A stretch of 64,000 nt of DNA from Agarivorans sp050870875 (GTDB lineage Bacteria; Pseudomonadota; Gammaproteobacteria; Enterobacterales; Celerinatantimonadaceae), in the NCBI RefSeq assembly GCF_050870875.2, contig NZ_CP194041.2, forward strand, positions 2,170,001 through 2,234,000. Direction: 5' to 3'. The notes beneath the pieces were generated by a model. That model searched no databases. It was given only the letters and a program-made list of their open reading frames with translations, and was not told the origin of the DNA. Below are positions 28,471-37,065 of this stretch, piece after piece. A program made the position numbers and the translations under genes. Position 1 is the first letter of the stretch; each line of letters starts with the position of its first letter.

Positions 28471-28922
28471 GTCTTTCTCCATGCGTAATTCTTTGTTTTA
28501 TTAACGTCATCATTTAAGTTCATCCCGCTCAGACTCTTCCAAGGTAATACCTAGTTGTTGAGCTTCATCTCTAAATTCCTGCGGATAGCTCTTGTGTGAT
28601 TTTTCAAACTCATATAGGTCTCTTAACGGATTAACAATACGGTCTCAAAATTAAGTGTCCGATGGCATTAGACCAGAACAGGCTTGTTTTAATCTGAATT
28701 GATCTACGGAATTTATGAATAAATGTGTTCATTTCATCTTCAACGGTCTTGCCAGTCATTTAAGTTTCACTGGCCATTTTTGCTCTTCAACTCACAAATT
28801 AAGCCTTTGAGATGTTGAGTGAATATAGTTTTGACTATTTATTGATTTTTGGTGTAGATAATTTTATCAAATTATGATTGATTTATATGTCATTACAAAC
28901 AACTATTTAAAAAGGATTGGCG
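28471..28922. other. Debris-rich intergenic region before the pepsin gene
   Basis: On the minus strand two gene-like fragments can be read without intact starts: one ending ITLEESERDELK near 28520-28640 and one reading DEMNTFIHKFRR near 28670-28740. They look like pieces of lost mobile genes. A short hairpin (GCCAGT...ACTGGC, ~28750-28775) lies upstream of the pepsin promoter region. Confidence 0.4.
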
Positions 28923-30155
28923 ATGTCTGAACAACTGAGTGAAACATGCTGTGGAATTAGCTTGCCGTTATCGAAAGGGCCATTTCAAAATAATGGCGCT
29001 TCGCCTTGGTATGCGACACTGACTCTGGGGACCGCAAAACCGGGAACCGAAATTCAGCAATTAAAATTTAGTGTTGATACTGGCAGTAACTTTGTTTGGG
29101 TGAGCTCTTCGCTATGTGTAGAGAATGAGTGTAAAGAAAATAAATGCCAACATTATGGCGGTGATTTGTTTAATTACCATAATTCAAGCTCTTTTCAGTT
29201 CATCTCTCAGCAACCACAAATGGTCGATTTTGGCCCATGGGGGGAGATGCAGGTAGAGCTGGGTGAAGATGTATTCCATTTTATCGATAACCAGCCAACA
29301 CAAAGTGAGCTTTATCTATCTCGAGCATTTGTTGATAAAGATAGTCAATTTAAGGAGTTAGATTGGGATGGTGGCATCGGTATGCCAAGTTATACTATTC
29401 CGACTGACGGGAAATCGGAACACCAAGCGAAGGCTGGTCATTATGGTCTTCGTGCGGTCAATAAATTAGAACCTTCATTTCACATCATGGCTAGCCTGAT
29501 AGAGCAGCAGCTAGTGGAAGCGCATATGCCGTATGTCGCCTTTGAAACTGATGGGCCAAGCGGGGAAGGAAGTGTTAGTTTGGGCCGACTCGATCGGAGT
29601 TATCAAACCAGTAGAGAGTATTTATTTTTGCCATGGAAAGAATCTTTGATCCCAAGCGTTTCCTACTTATGGTCGACGCAGCTGGAAAGCTTTGCTCTGG
29701 GTGATCAGATCTTAGCCAAGGATGCAGATTTTATACTCGATTCTGGTTCCTCTCAATATAAAGGCGATGTAGAAGTGATGAATGCGGCGCTTAAAGCCGT
29801 GGCTAAAAGTCCAGAAGAGTTAATTATTACTTTTGGTGATACGGGTGAAACGCCTAATGGTGAGCTACGCATTCCTGCCAGTACATATTTGGTGAAGATA
29901 GAGGCCGGTCAAGATGAAGGGCAAGTTCAACCTCAATTTAAGCCAATGGAAGGGATCCCTGGGCTAATCTTAACCGGGTCAGTTCTGATGGATTATCTAT
30001 ACACCGTTTATGAATATCGAGTCAGACATATTGCCGGCAAGGTTGCTTTGTTTCCGGTGGGGACTTGGATATTTAATAAACCTGGCGGCTTAAACATTAT
30101 TCAAAACCGTCAATCTTCTCCCGCAAGAATATTTACCCAAAACGAAGAGAACTAA
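28923..30155 (+). CDS. Bacterial pepsin-like aspartic protease (family A1)
   Basis: A 410-residue protein with the two-lobed plan of eukaryotic pepsins. The first catalytic motif is VDTGSNFVWVSS (Asp52). Mid-lobe text includes WDGGIGMPS, where pepsins have DGILGL. The second catalytic motif is ILDSGSSQ (Asp273), and a pepsin-type C-terminal strand follows (PGLILTGSVLMDYLYTVYEY ... KVALFP). A Cys pair-rich loop (C65-C70-C75 area) follows the first motif. There is no signal peptide and no long prosegment, as in the Shewanella pepsin homologs (shewasins), so it is probably cytoplasmic or exported by another route. I could not find the usual flap Tyr. The ATG at 28923 has AAAGGA six bases upstream. 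It is first gene of a tight pair with the avidin-like gene. Confidence 0.85.
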   Translation: MSEQLSETCCGISLPLSKGPFQNNGASPWYATLTLGTAKPGTEIQQLKFSVDTGSNFVWVSSSLCVENECKENKCQHYGGDLFNYHNSSSFQFISQQPQMVDFGPWGEMQVELGEDVFHFIDNQPTQSELYLSRAFVDKDSQFKELDWDGGIGMPSYTIPTDGKSEHQAKAGHYGLRAVNKLEPSFHIMASLIEQQLVEAHMPYVAFETDGPSGEGSVSLGRLDRSYQTSREYLFLPWKESLIPSVSYLWSTQLESFALGDQILAKDADFILDSGSSQYKGDVEVMNAALKAVAKSPEELIITFGDTGETPNGELRIPASTYLVKIEAGQDEGQVQPQFKPMEGIPGLILTGSVLMDYLYTVYEYRVRHIAGKVALFPVGTWIFNKPGGLNIIQNRQSSPARIFTQNEEN

Positions 30156-30158
30156 TTT

Positions 30159-30926
30159 ATGACTCACGCAATCGATGGAATGTGGCAAAACAGTTATGGC
30201 TCTCAGATGAGACTGAGCGTTCAAAAAGATGGTTTATTGTTGGGAGATTACAGTTCTACGACTGGTTCTTCAGGACGTTATTTAATGATTGGCTATGTGA
30301 GCGGTCATGAACCAAATCCTTCGCTGGGCCAAGGCGTCGTGATCTCTATTTATTGGCGATCTGTGGAACGCTCTGCTCCTGACGCTAGTTGGCATTGGGT
30401 GTCAACTTATTGTGGTCAGCTTCAAGCGAATCAGCAGATGGAAGTGATTAATTCGCTGGTTGCATCAACCCAGTTTGAACAAATTATCGTTGGGGACTAC
30501 ATTGATAAACTTGGTTTTCATAAAGTTGAATCAAATGTTAACTTGCAACCCTTCGAGCTAAGCATTAAGGGAGAGCATCCGGATTTGATGAATGGTACTT
30601 GGAGTGATCCAAGTAACGCTCTTAGTATCCAATTGGCAGTGACAAACCCTGAGTTAGGTATTGTGAGTGGGTCAGCAAGCTTCCAGCAACAGTGCTTTCC
30701 AATTTATGGTTTTACCGATACGCATCGGGCCGATCTTGATTTACAAAGTTTATCGATTAGTGGTTTGATACCTAATGATAAGCAGCCCATCTCGATTAGT
30801 GGGACTCTCGATGTCGTGAGTCAACAGTTAAACGTGTCGGCCTGGTTAGGTAATGGTACCGCGCCAGAAGAGAGTTACTTGCAGGCGAGTATGTCTGCTT
30901 GGGTTTTAAATAAGAGCTCTAAGTAG
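30159..30926 (+). CDS. Duplicated avidin/streptavidin-fold protein
   Basis: A 255-residue protein starting three bases after the pepsin stop. The first half (~1-135) follows streptavidin: GMWQNSYGS (biotin-ring N and S equivalents at N11, S15), LLLGDYSS (Y31, S33), IYWRSV (W66), YCGQLQ and the signature-like end IIVGDYIDKLGFHKV. The Trp residues that cap biotin late in the chain (streptavidin W108, W120) seem replaced by Leu/Phe. The second half (~140-255; NGTWSDPS, SGSASFQQQCFPIYGF) looks like a degenerate second repeat. It has no signal peptide. It may bind biotin weakly, another ligand, or the partner protease. Avidin-fold membership is by eye. Confidence 0.75.
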   Translation: MTHAIDGMWQNSYGSQMRLSVQKDGLLLGDYSSTTGSSGRYLMIGYVSGHEPNPSLGQGVVISIYWRSVERSAPDASWHWVSTYCGQLQANQQMEVINSLVASTQFEQIIVGDYIDKLGFHKVESNVNLQPFELSIKGEHPDLMNGTWSDPSNALSIQLAVTNPELGIVSGSASFQQQCFPIYGFTDTHRADLDLQSLSISGLIPNDKQPISISGTLDVVSQQLNVSAWLGNGTAPEESYLQASMSAWVLNKSSK

Positions 30927-30939
30927 CAAGCTATAAGCT

Positions 30940-30960
30940 GCAGTGTAGTAAAACTACTGC
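30940..30960 (+). terminator. Possible terminator of the pepsin-avidin operon
   Basis: GCAGTGTAGTAAAACTACTGC forms a hairpin with one bulge, followed by TCTGCAGTTTTGCTTT, a weak T-rich tail. Confidence 0.35.
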
Positions 30961-31045
30961 TCTGCAGTTTTGCTTTAGCGCATATTTTCCTACTGATGAG
31001 GGGATTAGATAAATGTTCATTCAGAACACGAAGCTTCGATTCAAA

Positions 31046-32029
31046 TTAAGGTTTAGTGCGATAAATATGGTTATTTTCCGCTAATTCAATCTCATTATCG
31101 TGCATGTCTTCATTGAAGATGCTCACTCTATCTCTGCCTTGTTTTTTTGAGAAATACATTGCTTCATCCGCTCTAGAAATGATCTGCTCCGAGCTATCAT
31201 CTTGCACTTCTATTTGGGACAAACCAATACTCACAGTGACATGAACGGTATAGTTTTCGACGACACAAGGGCTATTTGATATTTTTCGCCGTAAGCGTTC
31301 GGCCATTTCAAGTGCTTGTTGTAGGCAGGTATTACTCAATATGATAGCGAACTCCTCACCGCCGAGTCGGCCAATATAATCCACAGTTCTTATTTCTTTA
31401 GAACAGATATCAGTGACATGCTTAATCGCTTGATCTCCTGATTTATGCCCAAGTAAATCATTGATGCTTTTGAATTTATCGATATCAAGCATTAATAAAC
31501 AAGTGTCATTCTTGTAGCGTTGATAGCGATGTAATTCGCCAGCCAGTTTTTCCATGAAAGCACGGCGATTTAAAATGCCTGTTAGTTCATCTGTTTCAGA
31601 TAATTTCTTTAGTTGCTCTTGCAGGTGATGCCGTAAGGTGATGTTTCTTGCTGTCCATACTACCCGTTTCAATCCATTTACGAGTGTTGGAAGTGGTTTG
31701 ATGGTGCTCTCTATCCATAAGGTATCAGGAACAATAAAACTGTCAGGCAGCTTTAACATGGTCTCATTGGCAAAGTGATAGCGTACTACCAATGTTGTGT
31801 CACTTTGGATTGTTTTCTTAATATAATCCAGAAATTCAGTCGCTCTATCGTGCGAGAGCACGTCATGTAAGGTTTTACCAATATAGTCTTTAAAATCAAA
31901 ACCTGTCTCGTTTTCTTCGCCTCCAAACACTTCCAAATATTCACCTGCTTCTGAAAATACGAACACATGGTCGGGTAAGGCATCTAATATTTGGTAATAG
32001 TTTTTAGATAATGAGTATTTTTCATCCAT
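31046..32029 (-). CDS. PAS-GGDEF diguanylate cyclase A
   Basis: A 327-residue protein. An N-terminal PAS domain (~10-130; DALPDHVFVFSEAGEYLEVFGG ... KRVVWTARNIT) is linked by a coiled coil to a GGDEF domain (~155-310). The active-site loop is GGEEF, and an RxxD inhibitory site (RTVD) sits five residues before it, so the enzyme should make c-di-GMP with product inhibition. There is no TM segment; the PAS is cytoplasmic and its ligand unknown. It is paralogous to the next gene upstream and oriented the same way but 640 bp away. Confidence 0.92.
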   Translation of the reverse strand: MDEKYSLSKNYYQILDALPDHVFVFSEAGEYLEVFGGEENETGFDFKDYIGKTLHDVLSHDRATEFLDYIKKTIQSDTTLVVRYHFANETMLKLPDSFIVPDTLWIESTIKPLPTLVNGLKRVVWTARNITLRHHLQEQLKKLSETDELTGILNRRAFMEKLAGELHRYQRYKNDTCLLMLDIDKFKSINDLLGHKSGDQAIKHVTDICSKEIRTVDYIGRLGGEEFAIILSNTCLQQALEMAERLRRKISNSPCVVENYTVHVTVSIGLSQIEVQDDSSEQIISRADEAMYFSKKQGRDRVSIFNEDMHDNEIELAENNHIYRTKP

Positions 32030-32671
32030 AATATGACTTATTTTCTAACTGGTTAGACATCTGTTTGATACATTATCATTAGTGATGTATTTATTCTCTA
32101 TACACTGAGCTCGGTATGAATAATGCGGTTTTTTTTCAGTAAAAATGAAGCTAAATCATAGATTTTTAGACTTCAATGATCAGATCCTATCTGATGAAAA
32201 AATATTCACAAGTGTACATTTTTAAGTGAATATTTGATTAATAGTAGACCTATTTTTTATTACATGCGAAATACAGAGCTGCATATCTAGAAATAGAACA
32301 ATAAAGTGAAATGAAATTTTGTCCGTTTTTTCAAATGATTACCTTGATGTGAATCGATGATGTTAGTCGTGGATGTGTGTCGTTTGCATATTTTGATACC
32401 CGCTGTTTCATCAACGGAGCCATCGCACTTGGTATAGACAATGGTATGTACCGACTAGGAGTCAGCCATTTTAATTGAAAATGATGACTTGGCGCTTAGC
32501 CGTCGCAATCAGTGAGCAGCTAAGCTTGGGAAGAGGATTATCATCAGACTTGACTTGCGAGCTTATCAAGCATTGGTTTTTAGGGCGAAAGTTTATAAGT
32601 TTTCCACGGTGAATGGCTAGCTTAATGAATGGGAATAACGCGATGAAGGTATTGATAAACGCTCGAGTTCA
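32030..32671. other. Spacer between paralogous cyclase genes
   Basis: About 640 AT-rich bases with no supported gene. It should contain the promoter of cyclase A. The spacer shows no large repeat that would explain the duplication. Confidence 0.4.
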
Positions 32672-33655
32672 TTAAGCTTTATTTTTACGAATATGGCTAT
32701 GCTGAGTTAATTCAATCTCATGATTGCAAAGCTCATCGTGGAAAATTCTAACTTGGTCTCGGCCTTGTTTTTTGGCGTGATACATAGCTTTATCGGCTCT
32801 CGATATCAGATATTCTGAGCTATCAGCTTCGGTTTCTATTTGAGACAAGCCAATACTCACGGTGATATGAATGGTATAGTCTTCAACGACACACGGAGAA
32901 CGCGCTATTTTTTGCCTTAAACGTTCAGCCATTTCAATAGCTTGTAGTAGATTGGCATTGCTGAGTAGGATCGCGAACTCTTCACCACCGAGCCGACCAA
33001 TATAATCGACTTCTCGGATTTCTTTGGAGCAAATATCTGTGACATGTTTAATCACCCGATCACCGGATTGATGGCCTAGTAGATCATTGATACTTTTAAA
33101 CCTGTCAATATCCAGCATCAATAAGCTGGTATTTTGCTTGTAGCGTTGGTAGCGGTGTAGTTCGATGGTCAATTTTGCCATGAAAGCGCGACGATTTAGA
33201 ATGCCTGTTAGTTCATCGGTTTCAGACAACTTTTTTAGCTGTTCTTCCAGGTTATGTCGCAGAGTGATATTTCTTGCTGTCCATACGACTCGTTTTTGTC
33301 CGTCTTCGAGTAATGGTAGTGGTTTAATAATACCTTCAAACCATAGCTCGTTGGGTACAGAGATACCGTCAGGCAGCGCTAGCATATTCTCATTGGCAAA
33401 ATGGTAGTGCACCACCAGTGTTTTATTGGTTGCTAGTGTTTTCTTAATATAGCCATGAAATTCTTCAGCTATATCTTGGGAGGTAACATCGTATAAACTC
33501 TTACCAATAAACGGCTTGCAATCGAAGCCGGCATCATTGTCTTCGCCACCAAAAACATCTAAGTACACTCCTGATTCCGAAAAAATAAATACATGATCCG
33601 GCAAGGCGTCCAATATCTGGTAATAGTTGCGAGATAATGAGTGTTGATCATCCAT
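32672..33655 (-). CDS. PAS-GGDEF diguanylate cyclase B
   Basis: A 327-residue paralog of the neighbouring cyclase, alignable from MDDQHSLSRNYYQILDALPD to the GGDEF end with no gaps of note. The active loop GGEEF and inhibitory site REVD are both intact. Differences concentrate in the PAS core (GGEDNDAGFDCKPFIG), suggesting divergent sensing with conserved output. I choose the ATG at 33655 because it matches the paralog's start; an ATG at 33667 would add four residues (MSRI). Confidence 0.9.
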   Translation of the reverse strand: MDDQHSLSRNYYQILDALPDHVFIFSESGVYLDVFGGEDNDAGFDCKPFIGKSLYDVTSQDIAEEFHGYIKKTLATNKTLVVHYHFANENMLALPDGISVPNELWFEGIIKPLPLLEDGQKRVVWTARNITLRHNLEEQLKKLSETDELTGILNRRAFMAKLTIELHRYQRYKQNTSLLMLDIDRFKSINDLLGHQSGDRVIKHVTDICSKEIREVDYIGRLGGEEFAILLSNANLLQAIEMAERLRQKIARSPCVVEDYTIHITVSIGLSQIETEADSSEYLISRADKAMYHAKKQGRDQVRIFHDELCNHEIELTQHSHIRKNKA

Positions 33656-33932
33656 AATTCTACTCATTTTATAGCGTTTTAGTTATCCAATTTGTACATT
33701 AACATTGACATTATTATTATTCACCCTGCATTTTTCCATTCTTTGAGCAGGGGAGGTTTTATAAGATGTAGTTGTGTGATATTGAATCGAAATGCTGGCT
33801 ATTTTATGGTTAATATCACTAGTTATATATATTTATTGATTGACAAGCCATCTCATGTGGTGCTCGGTTAAATGTTGAACCAAAATATATGCGAAATATT
33901 ATTGATGCGGTCAATATTACTTCGCTTCATCA

Positions 33933-34349
33933 TTAAGACCAAATTTTACTCAAGCCATCCACTAAGCTTGAGCCGCCGTTATTACCAACATATTGTAAAA
34001 TAATGGGTGCAAACTGTTCTATCATACTTGCGTCTAAGCCCAATGCTGAAAAAGCACTTTTAACACTGTCCATGCTGCTAATTTTCTGGAGTAGTTGAGC
34101 GCTGAGTGAAGCGCTGTTTCCACTTGGAATAATGTCGTTCAACAAAGAGCTTTCGCTACCAGATAGCTGTTGTTGGGCAAGCGCCAGCAAGGCTGCTGTA
34201 CCACCAGTAGCTTGAGTGTCACTCACGCCTAGCTGGCTAGTTAAATTGTTTAGTAGCTCACTGTTTATGGTGCTTTCTTGGTTACCGGTTAGCGCGGATG
34301 CTGAATCAAGCAGTGAACCCAAACCGGCGCTGTGTAGCTGAGGGCTCAT
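33933..34349 (-). CDS. DUF2780-like protein
   Basis: A Ser/Gln/Leu-rich helical protein whose C-terminal ~130 residues (NLTSQLGVSDTQATGGTAAL ... FAPIILQYVGNNGGSSLVDG) fit DUF2780, usually a secreted protein of unknown role. Family members normally start with a signal peptide. Here the frame extends to a TTG at 34484, but that extension (HHGLSGQCSFLFAVNPY...) is not a clean signal. I start at the ATG at 34349; M at 34379 is also possible. The export signal may have been lost, or the true start misread. Confidence 0.6.
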   Translation of the reverse strand: MSPQLHSAGLGSLLDSASALTGNQESTINSELLNNLTSQLGVSDTQATGGTAALLALAQQQLSGSESSLLNDIIPSGNSASLSAQLLQKISSMDSVKSAFSALGLDASMIEQFAPIILQYVGNNGGSSLVDGLSKIWS

Positions 34350-34484
34350 GGTAAATAGCCAAGCGCAACGATCATGCATTGTGCTATGAAATAGTGATAT
34401 TGGGAACAATTTCACGAAATTATTGTATGGATTAACTGCAAATAAAAATGAACATTGACCAGATAAGCCATGATGCTTATTCAA

Positions 34485-34790
34485 TATTTTGGTTTTTTTG
34501 CACTACTTTTGTTTACTAAAGCTTGGAATGGGACGGTATATATTGATTCGTTAAGCTTGCGAGAAATAGATTGGTCTGAAATGGTGGTTTGAGTGGCTGG
34601 AACTATTGCCCGCTCATGTAGAATAGTTGGAAGATTAACGTTGTCATGAACGCGGCTTACCGATTAACCGTTGACGATCCGAGTCTGTAGCGCTGAGAAG
34701 CTAGAAGTCGACCAAAACTGTTCTATTCACTTACTCTTCGGATCTTGAAAGAGGCTTTAATACGAGCAAAGCCCGTATTAAAGCCTGCGC
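34485..34790. other. Intergenic stretch after nifF
   Basis: About 300 bp with no gene. It holds the nifF 3' hairpin (34752-34786) and marks the left edge of the nitrogen-fixation cluster. Confidence 0.5.
34752..34786 (-). terminator. Hairpin after nifF
   Basis: AGGCTTTAATACG and its exact complement with a nine-base loop, four bases after the nifF stop. The T-run is lacking, so termination is likely but not certain. Confidence 0.55.
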
Positions 34791-35330
34791 TTACAAATTA
34801 AATTCAGATTTTATTTGCTCTAACCAACCGCTAATGCGTTCGGGGTGTAATTCACTTTGATTATCGTTATCTAAGACTAATCCGGCAAATTTGCCATTTT
34901 CTAACAGAGCTGCTGAATCGTCGAAAGTATAGCCATCAGCGGGCCATTCTCCGATTAATTCTGCACCAGTCTCGGCCATCGCGTCGTATAGCTCGCCAAG
35001 ACCATCGACAAACTCGCTGGCATAGTTCACTTGATCGCCTAGCCCGTATAAAGCAACTTTAATACCGGCAAAATCAGCGTCTTCTAGCTGGGGTAAAAAC
35101 TCATCCCAGCTTTCTGCCTGGCAGTCAGAAGCCAAGCCTGGAAGTTGTCCTTCGCCTAGGGTTGGGGTACCTAGGATCAGCATCTTATAGCTGGTGAGGG
35201 TATCTACGTCTACTCGGTTAATATTGAGGGGTTTGTCGCATAAATCCGCTCCGAGTTGTTGCTGGATCATTTTTGCGATTTTGCGGGTTGTACCAGTATC
35301 AGTACCAAAAAAAATGCCTATATCTGCCAT
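34791..35330 (-). CDS. nifF: Flavodoxin, electron donor to nitrogenase
   Basis: A 179-residue long-chain flavodoxin binding FMN. The phosphate loop is FFGTDTGTTRKIAK; flavin-flanking loops are GTPTLGEGQLPG and YGLGDQVNYASEF. The size fits NifF/FldA. I call it nifF because it has its own sigma-54 promoter and NifA site and lies beside rnf and nifLA. It would carry electrons from Rnf or pyruvate oxidation to nitrogenase reductase. A general FldA is the alternative, made less likely by the promoter. Confidence 0.9.
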   Translation of the reverse strand: MADIGIFFGTDTGTTRKIAKMIQQQLGADLCDKPLNINRVDVDTLTSYKMLILGTPTLGEGQLPGLASDCQAESWDEFLPQLEDADFAGIKVALYGLGDQVNYASEFVDGLGELYDAMAETGAELIGEWPADGYTFDDSAALLENGKFAGLVLDNDNQSELHPERISGWLEQIKSEFNL

Positions 35331-35365
35331 GGTTAACTCCTTAAAGATCAGACCAATTAGTGTTT

Positions 35366-35381
35366 TGCAATATTCAAACCA
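35366..35381 (-). promoter_or_regulatory. Sigma-54 promoter of nifF
   Basis: On the minus strand: TGGTTTGAATATTGCA. It has GG and GC ten bases apart, as in TGGCAC-N5-TTGCA, with an exact -12 TTGCA. It lies 36 bp before the nifF ATG. Confidence 0.8.
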
Positions 35382-35454
35382 AACAAAAATACTTATATTA
35401 CAAGGGGTTATTAATATATAGGATGAAGGTTTCCCACAATGTCACCAACACTGA

Positions 35455-35470
35455 TGTCGTAAAGCTCACA
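35455..35470. promoter_or_regulatory. NifA upstream activating site for nifF
   Basis: TGTCGTAAAGCTCACA fits TGT-N10-ACA exactly and lies about 75-90 bp upstream of the nifF -24/-12 element, the normal distance for NifA. Confidence 0.75.
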
Positions 35471-35480
35471 AAGTGTTGAT

Positions 35481-35747
35481 TTATTCGTCATCGTCATCAT
35501 CATCTAGGTCTTCAGGTTGCCAAGTAATCGGTCGATAAATTTCTATTCGGTCACCTTCTACCAATTGGTTTTCTAAGGTGACAAACCTGCCAAAAATGCC
35601 TACTTTTTGTTTATCTAAAGCGATTTCTGGACATAGGTCTAAGATCCCCGATTGATGCAGCGCGTTTATTACGCTGCTGTCTTGCACTACATCAACATTG
35701 ATACATAGTTGCTGGTGAGGGGTGGCATAAGCAATAGAGACTAACAT
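35481..35747 (-). CDS. rnfH: RnfH
   Basis: An 88-residue ubiquitin-like-fold protein of the RnfH family (MLVSIAYATPHQQLCIN ... GRFVTLENQLVEGDRIEIYRPI). It ends in an acidic tail of Asp/Glu. RnfH is the usual last gene of nif-linked rnf operons; its exact job in maturation or stability of the complex is unknown. It starts 12 bp after rnfE. Confidence 0.93.
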   Translation of the reverse strand: MLVSIAYATPHQQLCINVDVVQDSSVINALHQSGILDLCPEIALDKQKVGIFGRFVTLENQLVEGDRIEIYRPITWQPEDLDDDDDDE

Positions 35748-35759
35748 CTTGGTAAGCTC

Positions 35760-36446
35760 CTAATTTGAGGCCGAAGGATCGACGCAGCAAGCGGCTTGAG
35801 TGGTTTGTTTTTGCGCTAAAATTCTTTGGACCTGTCGATGAATGCTAAGCAAACCGCCCAGTACCAAGAAGCCTCCAGGCGGTAAAATTACCAATAGCAA
35901 GCCGTGATAGTCGGGAATCACAGTGAGCTCAATCGCACTAAAGGCTGGGCCCAATAAAATATGGGCGTTGGCAAATAGGGTGCCGGAGCCAATAATTTCG
36001 CGGATCCCACCGAGTAATACCAAGACCCAAGTAAAGCCGATCCCCATGGCCAAACCATCCACGATGGCTGGCATTACTTTTTGTCGACTGGCGAAGGATT
36101 CGACTCGGCCTAAGATAGCGCAGTTGGTCACGATCAGCGGAATAAACAGGCCTAGCACCTTATGCAGTGGGTGAACCCAAGCGTTGAGTACCAGATCGGT
36201 GATCGTCACCAGAGTGGCAATCATTAAAATGTTAATTGGGATCCGAACTGCGCGGCTCACATAGTTTTTAATTAGTGCACTAACCGCGTTAGAACTGACC
36301 ATTACCGCGAGAGTCGCTAAACCTAAACCTAAACCATTGGTGGCGCTAGAGGTTACGGCTAACAACGGACACAGGGCTAAACATTGCCCCAAAACCACGT
36401 TGTTATTCCAAAGACCGTCGGCAATAATTTGAGAATAGCGGCTCAT
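35760..36446 (-). CDS. rnfE: Rnf complex subunit E
   Basis: A 228-residue integral membrane protein with six hydrophobic helices, homologous to RnfA and forming the membrane core with it. Typical text is NNVVLGQCLALCPLLAV near the N-terminus and LFIPLIVTNCAILGR, each holding a Cys proposed to bind a buried Fe-S centre. The ATG overlaps the rnfG end by four bases (translational coupling). Confidence 0.95.
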   Translation of the reverse strand: MSRYSQIIADGLWNNNVVLGQCLALCPLLAVTSSATNGLGLGLATLAVMVSSNAVSALIKNYVSRAVRIPINILMIATLVTITDLVLNAWVHPLHKVLGLFIPLIVTNCAILGRVESFASRQKVMPAIVDGLAMGIGFTWVLVLLGGIREIIGSGTLFANAHILLGPAFSAIELTVIPDYHGLLLVILPPGGFLVLGGLLSIHRQVQRILAQKQTTQAACCVDPSASN

Positions 36447-37063
36447 TGTTGGCCTCCTTGCTGAGTTTGGATCTGCAAATCGAGTAGTGCTTGGTGTACG
36501 GAGTTCACCACTGCACGAGGCGTGATGGTAGCACCGGTAAATTGGTCAAATTCACCACCATCTTTTTTTACTGCCCAGGCTTTTTGGTTGGTATTGTCTA
36601 AACTTTTGCCATTAAAGCTAAGCACCCAAGGGGTTTTCTCAAATTCAATTTTGTCGCCCAGCCCAGGCGTTTCGCTGTGGCTTAATACTCGTACGCCCAA
36701 AATGGCAAGATCGGCGTCGACCCCAACTAGAAGGTCAATCGGCCCGGCATAACCATTGGCTTGAGTTTGTACCACATAACCGCTAATTTGCTGTTGCTGA
36801 TTTAAAGCGGTATATAGGGTGTATTGTTGTTTGCCAATGGTAAATGTTTGTTCGGTAGATAACATCGGGTTTTGATAGAGCTGTTTTGGCATAACTAGGT
36901 CAATTGCCGCGAGTTTGTCTTCGTTGAGTCGTTCTGCGATAGCGGGGGCAGTGAAGCTATTTAAGGTTAGTAGTAAGATACTGGCGATAGCGACAGCAGC
37001 GGCCAACGAGAGCGATTGATACACGGTACTATCGATATGTTTTTCAATACTGGGAAGGGTCAT
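36443..37063 (-). CDS. rnfG: Rnf complex subunit G
   Basis: A 206-residue flavoprotein with one N-terminal TM helix and a periplasmic FMN-binding domain. The flavin-attachment motif is FTGATITPRAVV, with FMN covalently linked to the second Thr. LSHSETPGLGDKIE is a further family motif. It starts two bases after rnfD and overlaps rnfE. Confidence 0.95.
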   Translation of the reverse strand: MTLPSIEKHIDSTVYQSLSLAAAVAIASILLLTLNSFTAPAIAERLNEDKLAAIDLVMPKQLYQNPMLSTEQTFTIGKQQYTLYTALNQQQQISGYVVQTQANGYAGPIDLLVGVDADLAILGVRVLSHSETPGLGDKIEFEKTPWVLSFNGKSLDNTNQKAWAVKKDGGEFDQFTGATITPRAVVNSVHQALLDLQIQTQQGGQQ

Positions 37064-37065
37064 GT

